NCBI GenBank assembly: GCA_903835685.1
Contig: CAILNX010000028.1
Span: forward strand, 1 to 36,908
Direction of reading: 5' to 3'
DNA: 36,908 bases
Source: an uncultured delta proteobacterium
GTDB lineage: Bacteria > Desulfobacterota > Desulfovibrionia > Desulfovibrionales > Desulfovibrionaceae
The notes under the pieces were generated by a model that saw nothing but the letters and a program-made list of their open reading frames with translations, had not been told where the DNA came from and did no database searches. Positions 7,412 to 17,562 of the stretch are shown here, one piece after another. Made by a program: the position numbers and the translations under genes. Within the stretch, counting starts at the first letter, position 1. Each line of letters starts with the position of its first letter.

Positions 7412-7598
7412 GATCTCTCCCGTCCTTTCAAGCGGTCAAAACCGCCTTTTTGAACACCCCGAAAAAGAGGCGCGTACCTAAGGCAAAATTTGAACAATGG
7501 CAAGAGCTTTTTTAAGCCTTGCCCCCCGTGGCTTGCCAGCCACCGAAAACAAAACCACTTGGTCCAAAAAACGACCTTCCCCGAAAAAACTGAAAGGC
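7412..7598 (-). promoter_or_regulatory. Gene-free leader before rpmJ with competing hairpins
   Basis: No open frame is seen on the coding strand. Two stable stems stand side by side: 7499-7523 (GGCAAG/CTTGCC with inner GCTT/AAGC) and 7528-7543 (GTGGCT, loop TGCC, AGCCAC). Because GGCAAG and AAGCC/GGCTT elements occur in both, they can also pair with each other, giving mutually exclusive folds. A third stem, GCGGT/ACCGC at 7430-7445, lies close to the rpmJ start. No convincing -10 box was found. The position, ahead of rpmJ-rpsM-rpsK-rpsD, fits a regulatory leader of the alpha cluster. Confidence 0.45.
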
Positions 7599-8366
7599 CT
7601 AGGAAGGTCGGCTCATGATCTCTGGTCCGTGGGACATAAGGGCCACGGAGTGCTCGAAATGAGCCGAAAGCTTGCGATCCTTGGTCACCGCGGTCCACTG
7701 GTCCGCCAGGATCTCCACCTCGTGGGTTCCGACGCAGACCATGGGTTCGATGGCCAAAACCATGCCCGAGCGCAGACTCACGTCCGGCATGCCCTTGGGC
7801 ACGAAATTGGGCACCTCCGGCTTCTCGTGCAGGTTGCGCCCCACACCGTGCCCCACGAACCGCCGAACCACGGAGAACCCGCTTGACTCCACGTAGTTCT
7901 GGATGGCGGCCGATATATCATACAAACTGTTTCCAGACTTGGCCTGTTCAATGCCCTTGTACAAGGAGGCCTCGGTCACGGCCAGAAGCCGCTTGGCCTC
8001 GTCCGAGACCTGCCCCACCGGATAGGTCCGGGCCGAGTCTCCGTAGAACCCCTCATACACCGCGCCCATGTCGAAGCTGACGATGTCACCCTCTTGCAGC
8101 ACGCGCTCCGAGGGGAACCCATGCACGATCTGCTCGTTGACCGAACAGCACAGGGCGAACGGGTAGCCCAGATAGCCCAGAAACGCGGGCCGAACCTTGA
8201 ATTCCTCGCAGCTCCGGCGGGCGATCTGCTCGAACTCCAGGGTCTTGACCCCGGGCGCGACCTTTTCGGCCAATCTGTCAAGGATCACGGCGACAATGCG
8301 GTTCGCCTCGCGCATAAGCTCTATCTCTTTGTCATTCTTGAGATAGATTCCCCGGAACTTTTTCAA
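7599..8366 (-). CDS. map: Type I methionine aminopeptidase
   Basis: A 255-residue cytosolic dimetal hydrolase that removes the initiator methionine from nascent proteins. Metal and catalytic motifs are intact: CCSVNEQIVHGFPSE (His), SFDMGAVYEGFYGDSART (two Asp), GHGVGRNLHEKPEV (His), AIEPMVCVG (Glu) and AHFEHSVAL (Glu). The frame is open far into secY, but the family start corresponds to TTG at 8366, two bases after the secY stop, giving a product starting with KKFRGIYLKNDKEIELMREA after the initiator. Placement between secY and rpmJ is standard for spc clusters. Confidence 0.95.
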   Translation of the reverse strand: MKKFRGIYLKNDKEIELMREANRIVAVILDRLAEKVAPGVKTLEFEQIARRSCEEFKVRPAFLGYLGYPFALCCSVNEQIVHGFPSERVLQEGDIVSFDMGAVYEGFYGDSARTYPVGQVSDEAKRLLAVTEASLYKGIEQAKSGNSLYDISAAIQNYVESSGFSVVRRFVGHGVGRNLHEKPEVPNFVPKGMPDVSLRSGMVLAIEPMVCVGTHEVEILADQWTAVTKDRKLSAHFEHSVALMSHGPEIMSRPS

Positions 8367-8368
8367 GG

Positions 8369-9682
8369 CTAACGTCTGCCCTTCACGCGGGTTTTGCCCA
8401 TCAGCCCCTCGTACTGTCGGCTGATGAGATAGGACTCGATCTTGCCCATGAAGTCCATGGCCACGCCCACCACGATGAGCAGACTCGTGCCGCCGAAGTA
8501 GAAGGGCACGTTGAAGTGCTGGATCATGAACATGGGCAGCACGCAGACCACGGAGATGTAGATGGAGCCCCACAGGGTGATGCGCGTGAGCACCTTGTCG
8601 ATATAGTCCTTGGTCTTCTGCCCGGGCCGGATGCCGGGGATGAACCCGCCCTGCTTGCGCAGGTTGTCCGCGATCCCCTTGGGATCGAAGATGATGGCCG
8701 TGTAGAAGTAGCAGAAGAACACGATGAGCGCGATGAAGAAGACATTGTACAGGATGGCCCCGGGATGGAAGGCGCTGGATATCTGCTGGAGCCATTCCAC
8801 GCTGGAGAAGTTGGCCAGGGTGGCCGGGAACATGAGCAAACTGGAGGCAAAGATGGGCGGAATGACGCCTGCGGTGTTCAGCCGCAGGGGCAGATGCGAG
8901 GACTGGCCCCCCATCATGCGCCGTCCCATCATGCGCTTGGCGTACTGGATGGGCACCCGCCGCTGGCCGCGCTCGCAGAACACGATGACCCCGAGCACGC
9001 CGACCATGAGCACCGCCAGAAACAGCAGCACGAAGATCGACATTTCACCCGTGGACACCAGGCGGAAGGTGTTGGACAGGGCCGTGGGCAGTCCGGCCAC
9101 GATGCCCGCGAAGATGATCAGCGAGATGCCGTTGCCCACTCCCTTCTCGGTCATCTGCTCGCCCAGCCACATGAGGAACACCGTTCCCGTGGTCAGGGTG
9201 AGCATGGTCATGAGCCGAAAGCTCCAGCCCGCGAGCATGACCACCGGCGCGCCCGTGGGGCTGTGCATCTGCTCCAGGCCGATGGCGATGCCAAAGCCCT
9301 GGATCAGGGTGATGAGCACGGTCCCGTACCGGGTGTACTGGGTGATCTTCTTGCGCCCCTCGGCCCCTTCCTCCTTGGACAAACGCTTCAAGTCCGGGCT
9401 GACCACGGTCAGAAGCTGGATGATGATGGAGGCCGAGATGTAGGGCATGATCCCCAGGGCCAGGATGGAGATGTTGCGGAGGCCGCCTCCGGAGAACATG
9501 TCGAACAGGCCAAAAAGGGTGTTCTTGGCCTGTTCGAAGAAGTCAAAGAGGGCCAGCCTGTCCACGCCAGGGACCGGGATGTAGATGCCGACCCTGTAGA
9601 CCGCCAGAAGGGCGAAGGTCCACAGGAGCTTTTTCTTCAACTCCGGGAGTTTGGCTATGTTTTGCGCGCCGGTGAGGGCCAC
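8369..9682 (-). CDS. secY: Protein translocase subunit SecY
   Basis: A 437-residue inner-membrane channel protein with ten predicted transmembrane segments. Signatures are clear: GIYIPVPGVD in the first helix region, MPYISASIIIQLLTVVSPDL in TM2 (plug region side), and the cytoplasmic loop KGIADNLRKQGGFIPGIRPG before TM9. It partners SecE/SecG and SecA. It lies three bases after rplO, and map starts two bases after its stop, so all three are co-translated. Confidence 0.98.
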   Translation of the reverse strand: MALTGAQNIAKLPELKKKLLWTFALLAVYRVGIYIPVPGVDRLALFDFFEQAKNTLFGLFDMFSGGGLRNISILALGIMPYISASIIIQLLTVVSPDLKRLSKEEGAEGRKKITQYTRYGTVLITLIQGFGIAIGLEQMHSPTGAPVVMLAGWSFRLMTMLTLTTGTVFLMWLGEQMTEKGVGNGISLIIFAGIVAGLPTALSNTFRLVSTGEMSIFVLLFLAVLMVGVLGVIVFCERGQRRVPIQYAKRMMGRRMMGGQSSHLPLRLNTAGVIPPIFASSLLMFPATLANFSSVEWLQQISSAFHPGAILYNVFFIALIVFFCYFYTAIIFDPKGIADNLRKQGGFIPGIRPGQKTKDYIDKVLTRITLWGSIYISVVCVLPMFMIQHFNVPFYFGGTSLLIVVGVAMDFMGKIESYLISRQYEGLMGKTRVKGRR

Positions 9683-9685
9683 TGG

Positions 9686-10132
9686 TTACCCTTCCAATTC
9701 TTTTGCCGAGCCGCCGGCTTTGGTGATCTTTTCCTTGGCCGAGGCGCTGAACCGATGGGCCTCGATGGTCATGGCCGTGGTGATCTCGCCCTGGCCCAGG
9801 ATCTTGACCGGTTCGCCCGGACGGGCGATGCCGCGAGCGTAGATGTCGTCCAGGGTGATCTCGGTGACCCCGGAAAATTCCTCGGCCAGGCGCTTCAAAT
9901 TCACCGGCGCGTATTCAACCCGGTTGGGATTGAAGAAGCCGAACTTGGGCAGACGGCGGGACAACGGCATCTGGCCGCCTTCAAAGCCCACCTTGCCGCC
10001 CGTGCCTGAACGGGAATTCTGGCCCTTGTTGCCCTTGCCCGAGGTGCAACCAGTCCCGGAACCGCGACCGCGGCCGAGACGCTTCTTATTTTTGCGTTCC
10101 TCAGGGAACGGATACAATTCGTGCAACCTCAT
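9686..10132 (-). CDS. rplO: 50S ribosomal protein L15
   Basis: A 148-residue large-subunit assembly protein. The Gly/Arg-rich N terminus (RGRGSGTGCTSGKGNKGQNS) and the RRLPKFGF motif are diagnostic. Its ATG overlaps the rpmD stop by four bases (ATGA), so the two are translationally coupled. Confidence 0.97.
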   Translation of the reverse strand: MRLHELYPFPEERKNKKRLGRGRGSGTGCTSGKGNKGQNSRSGTGGKVGFEGGQMPLSRRLPKFGFFNPNRVEYAPVNLKRLAEEFSGVTEITLDDIYARGIARPGEPVKILGQGEITTAMTIEAHRFSASAKEKITKAGGSAKELEG

Positions 10133-10302
10133 GACTTCACAACCTCCACCATGTGCTTGACCTTTTCAACCATGCCCATGACGGACGGGCTTTCCTCAAA
10201 GGACTTCTCGGCCCGAATCTTCCGCAGTCCCAGGGCGTCAAGCGTCCTGCGCTGTTGAGGAGAGCAGCCGATGCGGCTTTTCAACAATTTGACCTTCAAC
10301 AC
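10129..10302 (-). CDS. rpmD: 50S ribosomal protein L30
   Basis: A 57-residue protein read from GTG at 10302 to TGA at 10131-10129. It begins VLKVKLLKSRIGCSP (initiator read as Met) and contains RRTLDALGLRKI, the L30 signature. GTG is chosen because GAGAGG lies seven bases upstream and no ATG exists before residue 42. It sits 13 bases after rpsE and overlaps rplO by four. Confidence 0.93.
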   Translation of the reverse strand: MLKVKLLKSRIGCSPQQRRTLDALGLRKIRAEKSFEESPSVMGMVEKVKHMVEVVKS

Positions 10303-10315
10303 GACTCGGCCTCTC

Positions 10316-10810
<495 letters not shown>

Positions 10811-10821
10811 TGGGGACACCC

Positions 10822-11181
10822 TTAGAATTGGAGTCCGCCCTCGCGGGCGCCGTCAGCCAGGGCCTTAACACGGCCGTGGTACAGATATCCGTTGCGGTCG
10901 AAGACGACCTTGAGGATGTTCTTTTCCTTGGCCTTGGCGGCCACATCCTTGCCCACCTTGGCGGCGCTTTCCTTATCCATCTTGAGGGCCTCTCCGCCCT
11001 TGGCCAGGGCCAGGGTGGAGGAGCTGACAAGGGTGTTGCCCGTGGTGTCGTCCACCACCTGGGCGTACATGTGGCAATTGGAGCGGAAGACCACCAGCCG
11101 GGGGCGCTCCGGGGTTCCGGATATCTTCTTGCGGATGCGCTTCTTCCGCCGGCTTCTGGCTTCTTCCTTCGTGAGTTTCAT
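10822..11181 (-). CDS. rplR: 50S ribosomal protein L18
   Basis: A 119-residue 5S rRNA-binding protein. A basic N terminus ([16 protein letters not shown]) precedes [20 protein letters not shown], and the end [20 protein letters not shown] is the family hallmark. It lies 12 bases after rplF. Confidence 0.97.
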   Translation of the reverse strand: MKLTKEEARSRRKKRIRKKISGTPERPRLVVFRSNCHMYAQVVDDTTGNTLVSSSTLALAKGGEALKMDKESAAKVGKDVAAKAKEKNILKVVFDRNGYLYHGRVKALADGAREGGLQF

Positions 11182-11193
11182 GGCCTTACCCCG

Positions 11194-11730
11194 TTATTTT
11201 TTACCGGACTTGCCGGCCTTGCGCCGAATGTGCTCATCGGCGTACTTGATGCCCTTGCCCTTGTAGGGTTCGGGCGGACGGACACGGCGGATCTTGGCCG
11301 CCACTTCGCCGACCAGCTCCTTGTCGATGCCCTGGATGGCCAGCTTGTTGCCTTCGGCCTTGGCCTCGATGCCCTGGGGCAGGGGGAACTCCACCGGATG
11401 GGAATATCCCACGTTGAGCACCACGCTTTTCCCGGCCACTGAGACCTTGTAGCCCACGCCGATCACTTCGAGATTCTTGACGAATCCCTTGGTCACGCCC
11501 TCGATGGCGTTGGCCAAAAGCGTGCGGCGCAGACCATGCTGGGACCGGGCCTCGCGGCTTTCGTCCTTGCGGGTGAGCACCACCAGCTTGCCATCCACCT
11601 CGTACTGCACGGTGGCATGGACAGGGGTGGACAGGCTGCCCTTGGGTCCCTTGATGGAGATGGCCTCGGCGCCGACTTTGACCTCGACCCCGGAGGGGAT
11701 CTCGATGGGTTTTTTACCTATGCGCGACAT
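11194..11730 (-). CDS. rplF: 50S ribosomal protein L6
   Basis: A 178-residue protein with two L6 folds, near the sarcin-ricin loop. The start MSRIGKKPIEIPSGV, the middle VIGVGYKVSVAGKSVVLNVG and the signature RRVRPPEPYKGKGIKYADEH are all present. It lies 15 bases after rpsH. Confidence 0.97.
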   Translation of the reverse strand: MSRIGKKPIEIPSGVEVKVGAEAISIKGPKGSLSTPVHATVQYEVDGKLVVLTRKDESREARSQHGLRRTLLANAIEGVTKGFVKNLEVIGVGYKVSVAGKSVVLNVGYSHPVEFPLPQGIEAKAEGNKLAIQGIDKELVGEVAAKIRRVRPPEPYKGKGIKYADEHIRRKAGKSGKK

Positions 11731-11745
11731 GGTTTTTGGTCCTCT

Positions 11746-12129
11746 CTACCAGACTTCGCAGAGAAGCTCGCCGCCGACATTCTTGGCTTTGGCTTCCGAG
11801 CCTTCCAGGATGCCCTGGGGGGTGGACAGGATGCAGATGCCCAGTCCGTTCTGGACCCGGGGGATATCTTCCACGCCGACATAAACCCTGCGACCCGGGG
11901 TGCTCATGCGACGGGTTCCGGCGATAAGCGCCTTGCCCTTGTTGTACTTGAGGATAATTTCCAGGTTGCGCTCCTGACGGGTGCAGTCCTCAATATAGCC
12001 CTGCCCCTTCAGAATCCCGGCCATAGCCTCTTTCACCCCGGAGTAGGGGACCAGCACCTTCTTGTGGAAGGCGCAGTGGGCGTTGCGAAGCCGGGCGAGC
12101 ATATCGGCAATGGGATCAGTGACAGCCAT
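11746..12129 (-). CDS. rpsH: 30S ribosomal protein S8
   Basis: A 127-residue 16S rRNA-binding protein. The start VTDPIADMLARLRNAH and the end GLGICILSTPQGILEGSEA with GGELLCEVW match the family; the usual PQGxMT motif reads PQGILE here, a mild variation. In E. coli S8 autoregulates the spc operon at rplE. The 36-base gap to rpsN upstream is longer than its neighbours' but shows no clear hairpin. Confidence 0.96.
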   Translation of the reverse strand: MAVTDPIADMLARLRNAHCAFHKKVLVPYSGVKEAMAGILKGQGYIEDCTRQERNLEIILKYNKGKALIAGTRRMSTPGRRVYVGVEDIPRVQNGLGICILSTPQGILEGSEAKAKNVGGELLCEVW

Positions 12130-12165
12130 TGTGCTCTCCTTGACTAAATACTTGCGAAAAAAAGT

Positions 12166-12351
12166 TTACCAGCTGGACTTGCGGACGCCGGGGAGTTCCC
12201 CAGCCAGGGACTTGTTGCGGAAGCAGATACGGCAAACGCCATACCGCCGCAAAAAGGCTCTGGAACGGCCGCAAATGGGACAGCGGTTGTACGCACGGGA
12301 CGAAAACTTGGGCTTTCTGGAAGCCTTGATGCGTAATGCGGTGCGGGCCAC
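12166..12351 (-). CDS. rpsN: 30S ribosomal protein S14, zinc-binding short form
   Basis: A 61-residue type Z S14. Cys 24, 27, 40 and 43 (CPICG and CRICF) make the zinc ribbon, and [20 protein letters not shown] is the family signature. The long, zinc-free form (about 100 residues) is not in this cluster. It lies 10 bases after rplE. Confidence 0.97.
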   Translation of the reverse strand: MARTALRIKASRKPKFSSRAYNRCPICGRSRAFLRRYGVCRICFRNKSLAGELPGVRKSSW

Positions 12352-12361
12352 GACTTCGCTC

Positions 12362-12901
12362 CTATTTCTTGAAGGGCATACCGAGAAGCTCCATGAGCAT
12401 CTTGCCCTCTTTGTCGGTGCGGGCGGTGGTGACGATGGTCACATTCATGCCCTTGACCTTGTCCACTCGGTCGATCTCAATCTCCGGGAAAATGGTATGT
12501 TCCCGAAGACCCATGGTGAAGTTCCCACGGCCGTCGAATCCGCGATCCGGGATGCCGCGAAAGTCGCGGACCCGGGGCAGAGCGAAAGTGACCAGCTTGT
12601 CCAGGAAGTCCCACATGCGGTCCTGGCGCAGAGTGACCCGGCAACCGATGCCAAGTCCTGCGCGCAGCTTGAATTGGGCGATGGCCTTCTTGGCCCGGGT
12701 GATCACAGCCTTCTGGCCAGTGATCCGGGTCAATTCGTTCATCCCGTCTTCAACCAGCTTCTGGTTCTGGATGGCTTCGCCAAGGCCCATGTTCACGGAG
12801 ATCTTGACCAATTTGGGGATCTCCATGGGGCTCTTGTACCCGAACGCTTTTTGTAGCTCGGGCGATACCTTCTCGGCGTAAATCTGTTCCAGACGAGTCA
12901 T
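12362..12901 (-). CDS. rplE: 50S ribosomal protein L5
   Basis: A 179-residue protein of the central protuberance that binds 5S rRNA with L18. The motif [12 protein letters not shown], then [20 protein letters not shown] and the end [17 protein letters not shown] are diagnostic. It is nine bases after rplX. In other bacteria the S8 repressor site of the spc operon lies at the start of this gene. Confidence 0.97.
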   Translation of the reverse strand: MTRLEQIYAEKVSPELQKAFGYKSPMEIPKLVKISVNMGLGEAIQNQKLVEDGMNELTRITGQKAVITRAKKAIAQFKLRAGLGIGCRVTLRQDRMWDFLDKLVTFALPRVRDFRGIPDRGFDGRGNFTMGLREHTIFPEIEIDRVDKVKGMNVTIVTTARTDKEGKMLMELLGMPFKK

Positions 12902-12910
12902 TGTTAGTCC

Positions 12911-13231
12911 CTAATCAAGGATTTCGTTGCACTTGCGGCAGACGCGAACCTTTTTCCCGTCTTCCGTGGTTTTGTACCCGATCCGGGTGGCCTTGGCGCA
13001 CTTGTCGCACATGTAGGCCACATTGGAGATATGGATCGGGGCTTCCTTTTTCACGATTCCCCCGGGCTGATTGGCATAGGGGTTGGCCTTGGTGTGGCGG
13101 GAAACGACGTTCACGCCCTCGACCATGATCCGATCCTTCTTGCGAACGATCTTGAGCACCTTTCCAATTTTGCCCTTGTCCTTGCCGGCAAGGACCATCA
13201 CCTTGTCTTCTTTGCGAATCTTGCTATTCAT
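12911..13231 (-). CDS. rplX: 50S ribosomal protein L24
   Basis: A 106-residue assembly-initiator protein with a KOW motif ([20 protein letters not shown]). Its C-terminal half carries two CxxC pairs (CDKC and CRKC) about 21 residues apart, a putative zinc ribbon found in part of the L24 family. Its ATG follows the rplN stop by one base. Confidence 0.96.
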   Translation of the reverse strand: MNSKIRKEDKVMVLAGKDKGKIGKVLKIVRKKDRIMVEGVNVVSRHTKANPYANQPGGIVKKEAPIHISNVAYMCDKCAKATRIGYKTTEDGKKVRVCRKCNEILD

Positions 13232-13232
13232 A

Positions 13233-13601
13233 TTACAGAACCTCGGGAGCGAGGGAGACGATCTTCATGAAGTTGCGGGCGCGCAGCTCCCTGGCCACCG
13301 GGCCAAAAATGCGCGTCCCGATGGGCTCAAAGGCATTGTTCAAAAGCACGGCGGAGTTGGTGTCGAACTTGATGTAGGAGCCGTCGGCCCGGCCGACTTC
13401 CTTCTTGGTCCGCACGACAACGGCTTTCATAACATCGCCTTTCTTCACCTTGGCGTGGGGCATGGCCTCCTTCACGGAAACCACGATGATGTCCCCAAGT
13501 CCGGCGTAGCGACGCTTGGAGCCGCCCAGGACCTTGATGCAGGCCACGCGCTTGGCTCCGGAGTTGTCCGCCACGTCGAGATTGGATTCTACCTGAATCA
13601 T
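13233..13601 (-). CDS. rplN: 50S ribosomal protein L14
   Basis: A 122-residue, highly conserved subunit-interface protein. The start [19 protein letters not shown] and the signature region [20 protein letters not shown] with [11 protein letters not shown] leave no doubt. It is nine bases after rpsQ. Confidence 0.98.
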   Translation of the reverse strand: MIQVESNLDVADNSGAKRVACIKVLGGSKRRYAGLGDIIVVSVKEAMPHAKVKKGDVMKAVVVRTKKEVGRADGSYIKFDTNSAVLLNNAFEPIGTRIFGPVARELRARNFMKIVSLAPEVL

Positions 13602-13610
13602 GACAGCACC

Positions 13611-13877
13611 CTACTGAGCCTTCTCGATGATTTTCACCAGATGCCACCGCTTCTGGCGGGACAGCGGGCGGTATTCCACGACCTGGACCGTATCGCCCAT
13701 GGAGCATTCGTTGGCCGGATCGTGGGCCATGACCTTGCTGCGACGGCGAACGTACTTTTTGTACAAGGGATGTTTCACCAGGGTTTCCACCCGGACCACG
13801 ATGGTCTTGTCAGCCTTGTTGCTGACCACAAGCCCGGTCAGGGTCCGTCTTTCACCCTTGAATCTCAGTTCAGCCAT
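13611..13877 (-). CDS. rpsQ: 30S ribosomal protein S17
   Basis: An 88-residue OB-fold protein that binds 16S rRNA. The stretch [20 protein letters not shown] and [18 protein letters not shown] match the family signature. Its start overlaps the end of rpmC by eight bases. Confidence 0.97.
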   Translation of the reverse strand: MAELRFKGERRTLTGLVVSNKADKTIVVRVETLVKHPLYKKYVRRRSKVMAHDPANECSMGDTVQVVEYRPLSRQKRWHLVKIIEKAQ

Positions 13878-14073
13878 TGGAGGCCTCCGAAGCGCGCTGG
13901 CGCTGAATGGTCAAAATGCGGGCGATGGTCTTCTTCACTTCAGGAATCCTGTGGGTCTTGTCCAGCTGGGCCGAGGCGTGCTGGAAGCGGAGCTTGAAGA
14001 TTTCCTGCCGCATTTCCGTAAGCTTGGTAGCCAGTTTGTCGGCGGTTAAATCGCGCAATTCCTTACCGGTCAT
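13870..14073 (-). CDS. rpmC: 50S ribosomal protein L29
   Basis: A 67-residue two-helix protein at the tunnel exit, where SRP and trigger factor dock. [20 protein letters not shown] and [17 protein letters not shown] followed by [14 protein letters not shown] fit the family. It overlaps rplP by four bases (ATGA) and rpsQ by eight. Confidence 0.96.
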   Translation of the reverse strand: MTGKELRDLTADKLATKLTEMRQEIFKLRFQHASAQLDKTHRIPEVKKTIARILTIQRQRASEASNG

Positions 14074-14489
14074 GACTCATGACCCTCCTTCACCACGATG
14101 ACGGTCTTCACCGGCAGCTTGTGCATGGCGCGGGTCATGGCTTCCTTGGCCAGCTCCAGGCTCACGCCCTTCACTTCGTAAAGGATGCGGCCCGGCTTGA
14201 CCGGGGCGCACCAGCCCACCGGAGCGCCTTTGCCCTTGCCTTGGCGCACTTCGGCAGGCTTGGCCGTGACCGGAATGTCCGGGAACACCCGGATGAAGAC
14301 CTGCCCGCCACGCTTGATGTGGCGCATGATGGCCACGCGGGCGGCCTCGATCTGCTGGCTGGACAGCTTGCCGTGCTCGACGCACTTCAAACCCACCTCG
14401 CCAAACGCGACCATGAACCCGCTGCGGGCGTTGCCCTTGAGGCGGCATTTCTGCCGCTTGCGATAAACGACTTTCTTAGGAGCCAGCAT
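14070..14489 (-). CDS. rplP: 50S ribosomal protein L16
   Basis: A 139-residue protein near the A-site tRNA. It begins [19 protein letters not shown] and contains [20 protein letters not shown] and [15 protein letters not shown], the standard signatures. The ATG shares one base with the rpsC stop (TGATG). Confidence 0.97.
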   Translation of the reverse strand: MLAPKKVVYRKRQKCRLKGNARSGFMVAFGEVGLKCVEHGKLSSQQIEAARVAIMRHIKRGGQVFIRVFPDIPVTAKPAEVRQGKGKGAPVGWCAPVKPGRILYEVKGVSLELAKEAMTRAMHKLPVKTVIVVKEGHES

Positions 14490-15127
14490 CAGCTTCCCAC
14501 CTCATCCAGAATCTCGCCTTTGAATATCCAGACCTTGACCCCGATGGTACCATAGGTGGTCTTGGCGATGGCGTATCCGTAGTCAATGTCCGCGCGCAGG
14601 GTATGCAGGGGCACCCGCCCGTCGCGATACCATTCGGTGCGGGCGATTTCCGCCCCGGCCAGGCGGCCGGCGCAGGAGATCTTGATGCCCTCGGCCCCGA
14701 ACCTGCGGGCCAGGCCCACGGTGCGCTTCATGGCCCGGCGGAAGGCCACCCGGCGCTCAAGCTGGAGGGCGATGTTCTCGGCCACCAGTTGGGAATCGGT
14801 TTCAGGACGGCGGATTTCGGTCACCTCGAGGGTGAAGTCCGAACCGAATTCGTGCTTGAGATCACCGCGCAGCTTCTCGATTTCGACACCCTTGCGGCCG
14901 ATGACGATGCCCGGCCGGGCGGTGTGGAGAATCAGGCGGATCTTCCCACCGGCACGCTCGATTTCCATTTTGGAAATTCCGGCCTGGTAGAGTTTTTCCT
15001 TCACGTACTTACGGATCTTGTCGTCCTGGACGACAAAGGCCGGGTACTCTTTCCTGCTGTACCACCGGGAGAGCCAATTCTTGGTGTATCCCAGGCGGAA
15101 GCCCAATGGATGAACTTTTTGACCCAT
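14489..15127 (-). CDS. rpsC: 30S ribosomal protein S3
   Basis: A 212-residue protein at the mRNA entry channel. A KH domain is visible ([20 protein letters not shown], with the GxxG loop as GRKG), followed by the C-terminal signature [20 protein letters not shown] and [20 protein letters not shown]. It is ten bases after rplV. Confidence 0.98.
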   Translation of the reverse strand: MGQKVHPLGFRLGYTKNWLSRWYSRKEYPAFVVQDDKIRKYVKEKLYQAGISKMEIERAGGKIRLILHTARPGIVIGRKGVEIEKLRGDLKHEFGSDFTLEVTEIRRPETDSQLVAENIALQLERRVAFRRAMKRTVGLARRFGAEGIKISCAGRLAGAEIARTEWYRDGRVPLHTLRADIDYGYAIAKTTYGTIGVKVWIFKGEILDEVGS

Positions 15128-15137
15128 CGCTTTGTTC

Positions 15138-15470
15138 CTACATCTCGTCGACGACGATCGTAATATGGCTGGTGCGCTTCAGAATATGATACGCGCGTCC
15201 CTGCGCCCTGGGCATGATCCGCTTCCAGGTCGGCCCCTCGTTCACCTGCACATTCTTCACAAACAGCGCATCCACATCCACCCCACCGAGCTGCTCGGCA
15301 TTGGACAGGGCGGAATACAGAACCTTGCTTAAGATCTTCGCGCCTTTTTTCGGCGTGAACTTGAGCAGGTTCAGGGCTTGCTCCACCGGCATTCCGCTGA
15401 TGTTCTTGGCCACCAGCCGGACTTTCTGGGCGGAGATGCGCATGTATCTGGCAATAGCTTTCGCTTCCAT
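15138..15470 (-). CDS. rplV: 50S ribosomal protein L22
   Basis: A 110-residue protein whose beta-hairpin lines the exit tunnel. Conserved blocks are [20 protein letters not shown] and the C-terminal [19 protein letters not shown]. It lies 30 bases after rpsS. Confidence 0.97.
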   Translation of the reverse strand: MEAKAIARYMRISAQKVRLVAKNISGMPVEQALNLLKFTPKKGAKILSKVLYSALSNAEQLGGVDVDALFVKNVQVNEGPTWKRIMPRAQGRAYHILKRTSHITIVVDEM

Positions 15471-15500
15471 GATGAAACCTCGTGTCGGCCCTATTTAAGG

Positions 15501-15776
15501 CTAGGACTTGCTCTTCTTGTCCGACGCGTGCCCGAAATAGGTCCGCGTGGGGGAGAACTCGCCGAGTTTATGGCCGACCATGTTCTCGGTGACGAACACC
15601 GGAACGAACTTGCGGCCGTTGTGCACCGCAAAGGTGAGCCCGACCATTTCCGGGACGATGGTGGAACGGCGGGACCAGGTCTTGATCACCCGCCGGTCAC
15701 TGGCGTCATTGGCCCGCTGGACCTTCTGCAACACATGGCCGTCAATGTACGGCCCTTTCTTTAAGGATCTGGGCAT
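15501..15776 (-). CDS. rpsS: 30S ribosomal protein S19
   Basis: A 91-residue head protein paired with S13. It starts [20 protein letters not shown] at 15776; the frame is open further upstream into rplB, but that part is unlike S19 and antisense to nothing useful. [17 protein letters not shown] is the family signature. It is 11 bases after rplB. Confidence 0.97.
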   Translation of the reverse strand: MPRSLKKGPYIDGHVLQKVQRANDASDRRVIKTWSRRSTIVPEMVGLTFAVHNGRKFVPVFVTENMVGHKLGEFSPTRTYFGHASDKKSKS

Positions 15777-15787
15777 TGTCGCTGCTC

Positions 15788-16618
15788 CTACTTCTGGCCG
15801 CGGCGTTTGACGATGAGCTTGGTGGAGCTCTTCTTCTTGTTGCGAGTCTTGTAGCCCTTGGTCGGCTTGCCCCACGGGGTGCAGGGGTGACGGCCGCCGG
15901 AGCTCTTGCCTTCACCACCGCCCAAGGGGTGGTCAACCGGGTTCATGGCCACGCCGCGCACCATGGGACGGCGGCCAAGCCAACGGTTGCGGCCAGCCTT
16001 GCCCAGGGAAATCTGCTCGTGGTGGATGTTGCCCACCTGGCCGACCGTGGCCGTGCAGGTGGACAGGATGTTGCGCACTTCGCCCGAGGGCAGCCGCAGC
16101 AGGGCGTATTTCCCTTCCTTGGCGATGAGCTGGGCGTAGGTCCCGGCAGCGCGGCAGAACTGGCCGCCCTTGCCCGGGGCCAGCTCCACGTTGTGCACCA
16201 CGGTGCCGACCGGGATGCGGCCCAGACGCATGGCGTTGCCGGGCTTGATGTCCGCGCCGTCGCCGGCCAGGACCTGGTCGCCCACCGCAAGCCCCACCGG
16301 GGCCAGGATATAGCGCTTCTCGCCGTCGGCGTAGTTCAGGAGCGCGATGCGGGCGCTGCGGTTGGGATCGTACTCGACCGTGGCCACCTTGGCCGGGATG
16401 TTCAGCTTCTCGCGCTTGAAGTCGATGAGCCGGTAGCTGCGCTTGTGACCGCCACCGCGCCGACGGCTGGTGATGCGTCCATAAGTATTGCGGCCGGACT
16501 TCTTGTTCAGGCCCGTGGTCAGGGACTTCTCCGGCGTGTCCCGGGTGATTTCCTCAAAGGAGGAGATCGTCTGGAACCGGCGGCCGGCCGAAGTGGGTTT
16601 CACCTTGCGAACGGACAT
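15788..16618 (-). CDS. rplB: 50S ribosomal protein L2
   Basis: A 276-residue primary 23S rRNA-binding protein needed for subunit joining and peptidyl transferase assembly. The OB and SH3-like domains are complete, and the C-terminal signature [20 protein letters not shown] includes the conserved His linked to peptidyl transferase activity. It is four bases after rplW. Confidence 0.98.
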   Translation of the reverse strand: MSVRKVKPTSAGRRFQTISSFEEITRDTPEKSLTTGLNKKSGRNTYGRITSRRRGGGHKRSYRLIDFKREKLNIPAKVATVEYDPNRSARIALLNYADGEKRYILAPVGLAVGDQVLAGDGADIKPGNAMRLGRIPVGTVVHNVELAPGKGGQFCRAAGTYAQLIAKEGKYALLRLPSGEVRNILSTCTATVGQVGNIHHEQISLGKAGRNRWLGRRPMVRGVAMNPVDHPLGGGEGKSSGGRHPCTPWGKPTKGYKTRNKKKSSTKLIVKRRGQK

Positions 16619-16622
16619 ATGC

Positions 16623-16913
16623 CTACACTCCCTCGAAAATCTCGATCTTTTCGCCCTGCGCCAGCGTGACGTAGGCCTTCTTGAAGCCGGACTCCTGTCC
16701 GGTGACCTTGCCGTGCTTGACCCGGGCGCGAACCCGCCGCTTGACCACGTTCACCGCTGTGACCTTCACGTTGTAGGCCTTCTCCACCGCCTTGGCCACT
16801 TCGATCTTGTTGGCCCGGGGACTGATGAAGAAAACAACCTGGTTGGCCCCTTCCTTGACGGCAGTGGCCTTTTCCGAAACCAGCGGCTTGAGCAGAATCT
16901 GGGTGTAATCCAT
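16623..16913 (-). CDS. rplW: 50S ribosomal protein L23
   Basis: A 96-residue tunnel-exit protein that binds trigger factor and SRP. It begins [19 protein letters not shown] and contains [20 protein letters not shown], both typical. The gap to rplD is two bases. Confidence 0.96.
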   Translation of the reverse strand: MDYTQILLKPLVSEKATAVKEGANQVVFFISPRANKIEVAKAVEKAYNVKVTAVNVVKRRVRARVKHGKVTGQESGFKKAYVTLAQGEKIEIFEGV

Positions 16914-16915
16914 GG

Positions 16916-17551
16916 CTATTTCGCCTTTTCAACCTTCAGTCTTTCCTGGACATCCTGGGCGGCGGACTCGAGTATCACCACTTGGGGGTAACGCAAGACG
17001 TCGTAAACGCTGACGTTGTCAGCATCGACCAGCTTGACCCAGGGGTAGTTCCGAGCCGAAAGAACGAGGTTTTTATCTGCATTTTTAGAAACAATCAAGG
17101 CTTTTCTCAAGCCCAGGGCGCTGACCACATCGGCGAAGAGCTTGGTCTTGATCTCCGGCAGGTCGATGGAGCGGACCACCAGGAGGTTGTCCTCCATGAG
17201 CCGGGAGGACAGGGCCATGCGCAGAGCCAGGCGCTTGACCTTCTTGTTCAGCTTGAAGGAGTAGTCTCGGGGGCGCGGGCCAAAGGTGACGCCGCCGCTC
17301 CGCCAGATGGGCGAACGGCTGGAGCCTGCCCGGGCGCGGCCGGTGCCCTTCTGGCGCCAGGGCTTCTTGCCGCCGCCGCGCACCTCGCCCTTTTCCTTGG
17401 TCTTGTGGGTTCCGGCCCGGTGCTCGGCCAAATAGGCCCGCACGGCCAGGTGCAGGATCTCCGGACGAACCGGGACCTCGAACACCTCGGAGGCCAACTC
17501 CAACTTGCCGACTTCATTCCTGTTCTGATCGTAAACATTCACGACAGCCAT
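16916..17551 (-). CDS. rplD: 50S ribosomal protein L4
   Basis: A 211-residue protein whose loop reaches into the exit tunnel. The loop [20 protein letters not shown] followed by [15 protein letters not shown] is unmistakable. In E. coli L4 represses its own S10 operon. A comparable leader would have to be in the 87 bases before rpsJ, where one GC hairpin is visible. It is 11 bases after rplC. Confidence 0.97.
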   Translation of the reverse strand: MAVVNVYDQNRNEVGKLELASEVFEVPVRPEILHLAVRAYLAEHRAGTHKTKEKGEVRGGGKKPWRQKGTGRARAGSSRSPIWRSGGVTFGPRPRDYSFKLNKKVKRLALRMALSSRLMEDNLLVVRSIDLPEIKTKLFADVVSALGLRKALIVSKNADKNLVLSARNYPWVKLVDADNVSVYDVLRYPQVVILESAAQDVQERLKVEKAK

Positions 17552-17562
17552 TGGTCTATCCC

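Noticed and set aside
8367-8795. N-terminal extension of map into secY
   Set aside because: The extra residues are an out-of-frame reading of secY. Methionine aminopeptidase homology begins at the TTG at 8366.
8516-10009. A 497-codon open frame opposite secY and rplO
   Set aside because: Antisense to two unmistakable genes, product rich in His/Asp/Gln and without any fold signature.
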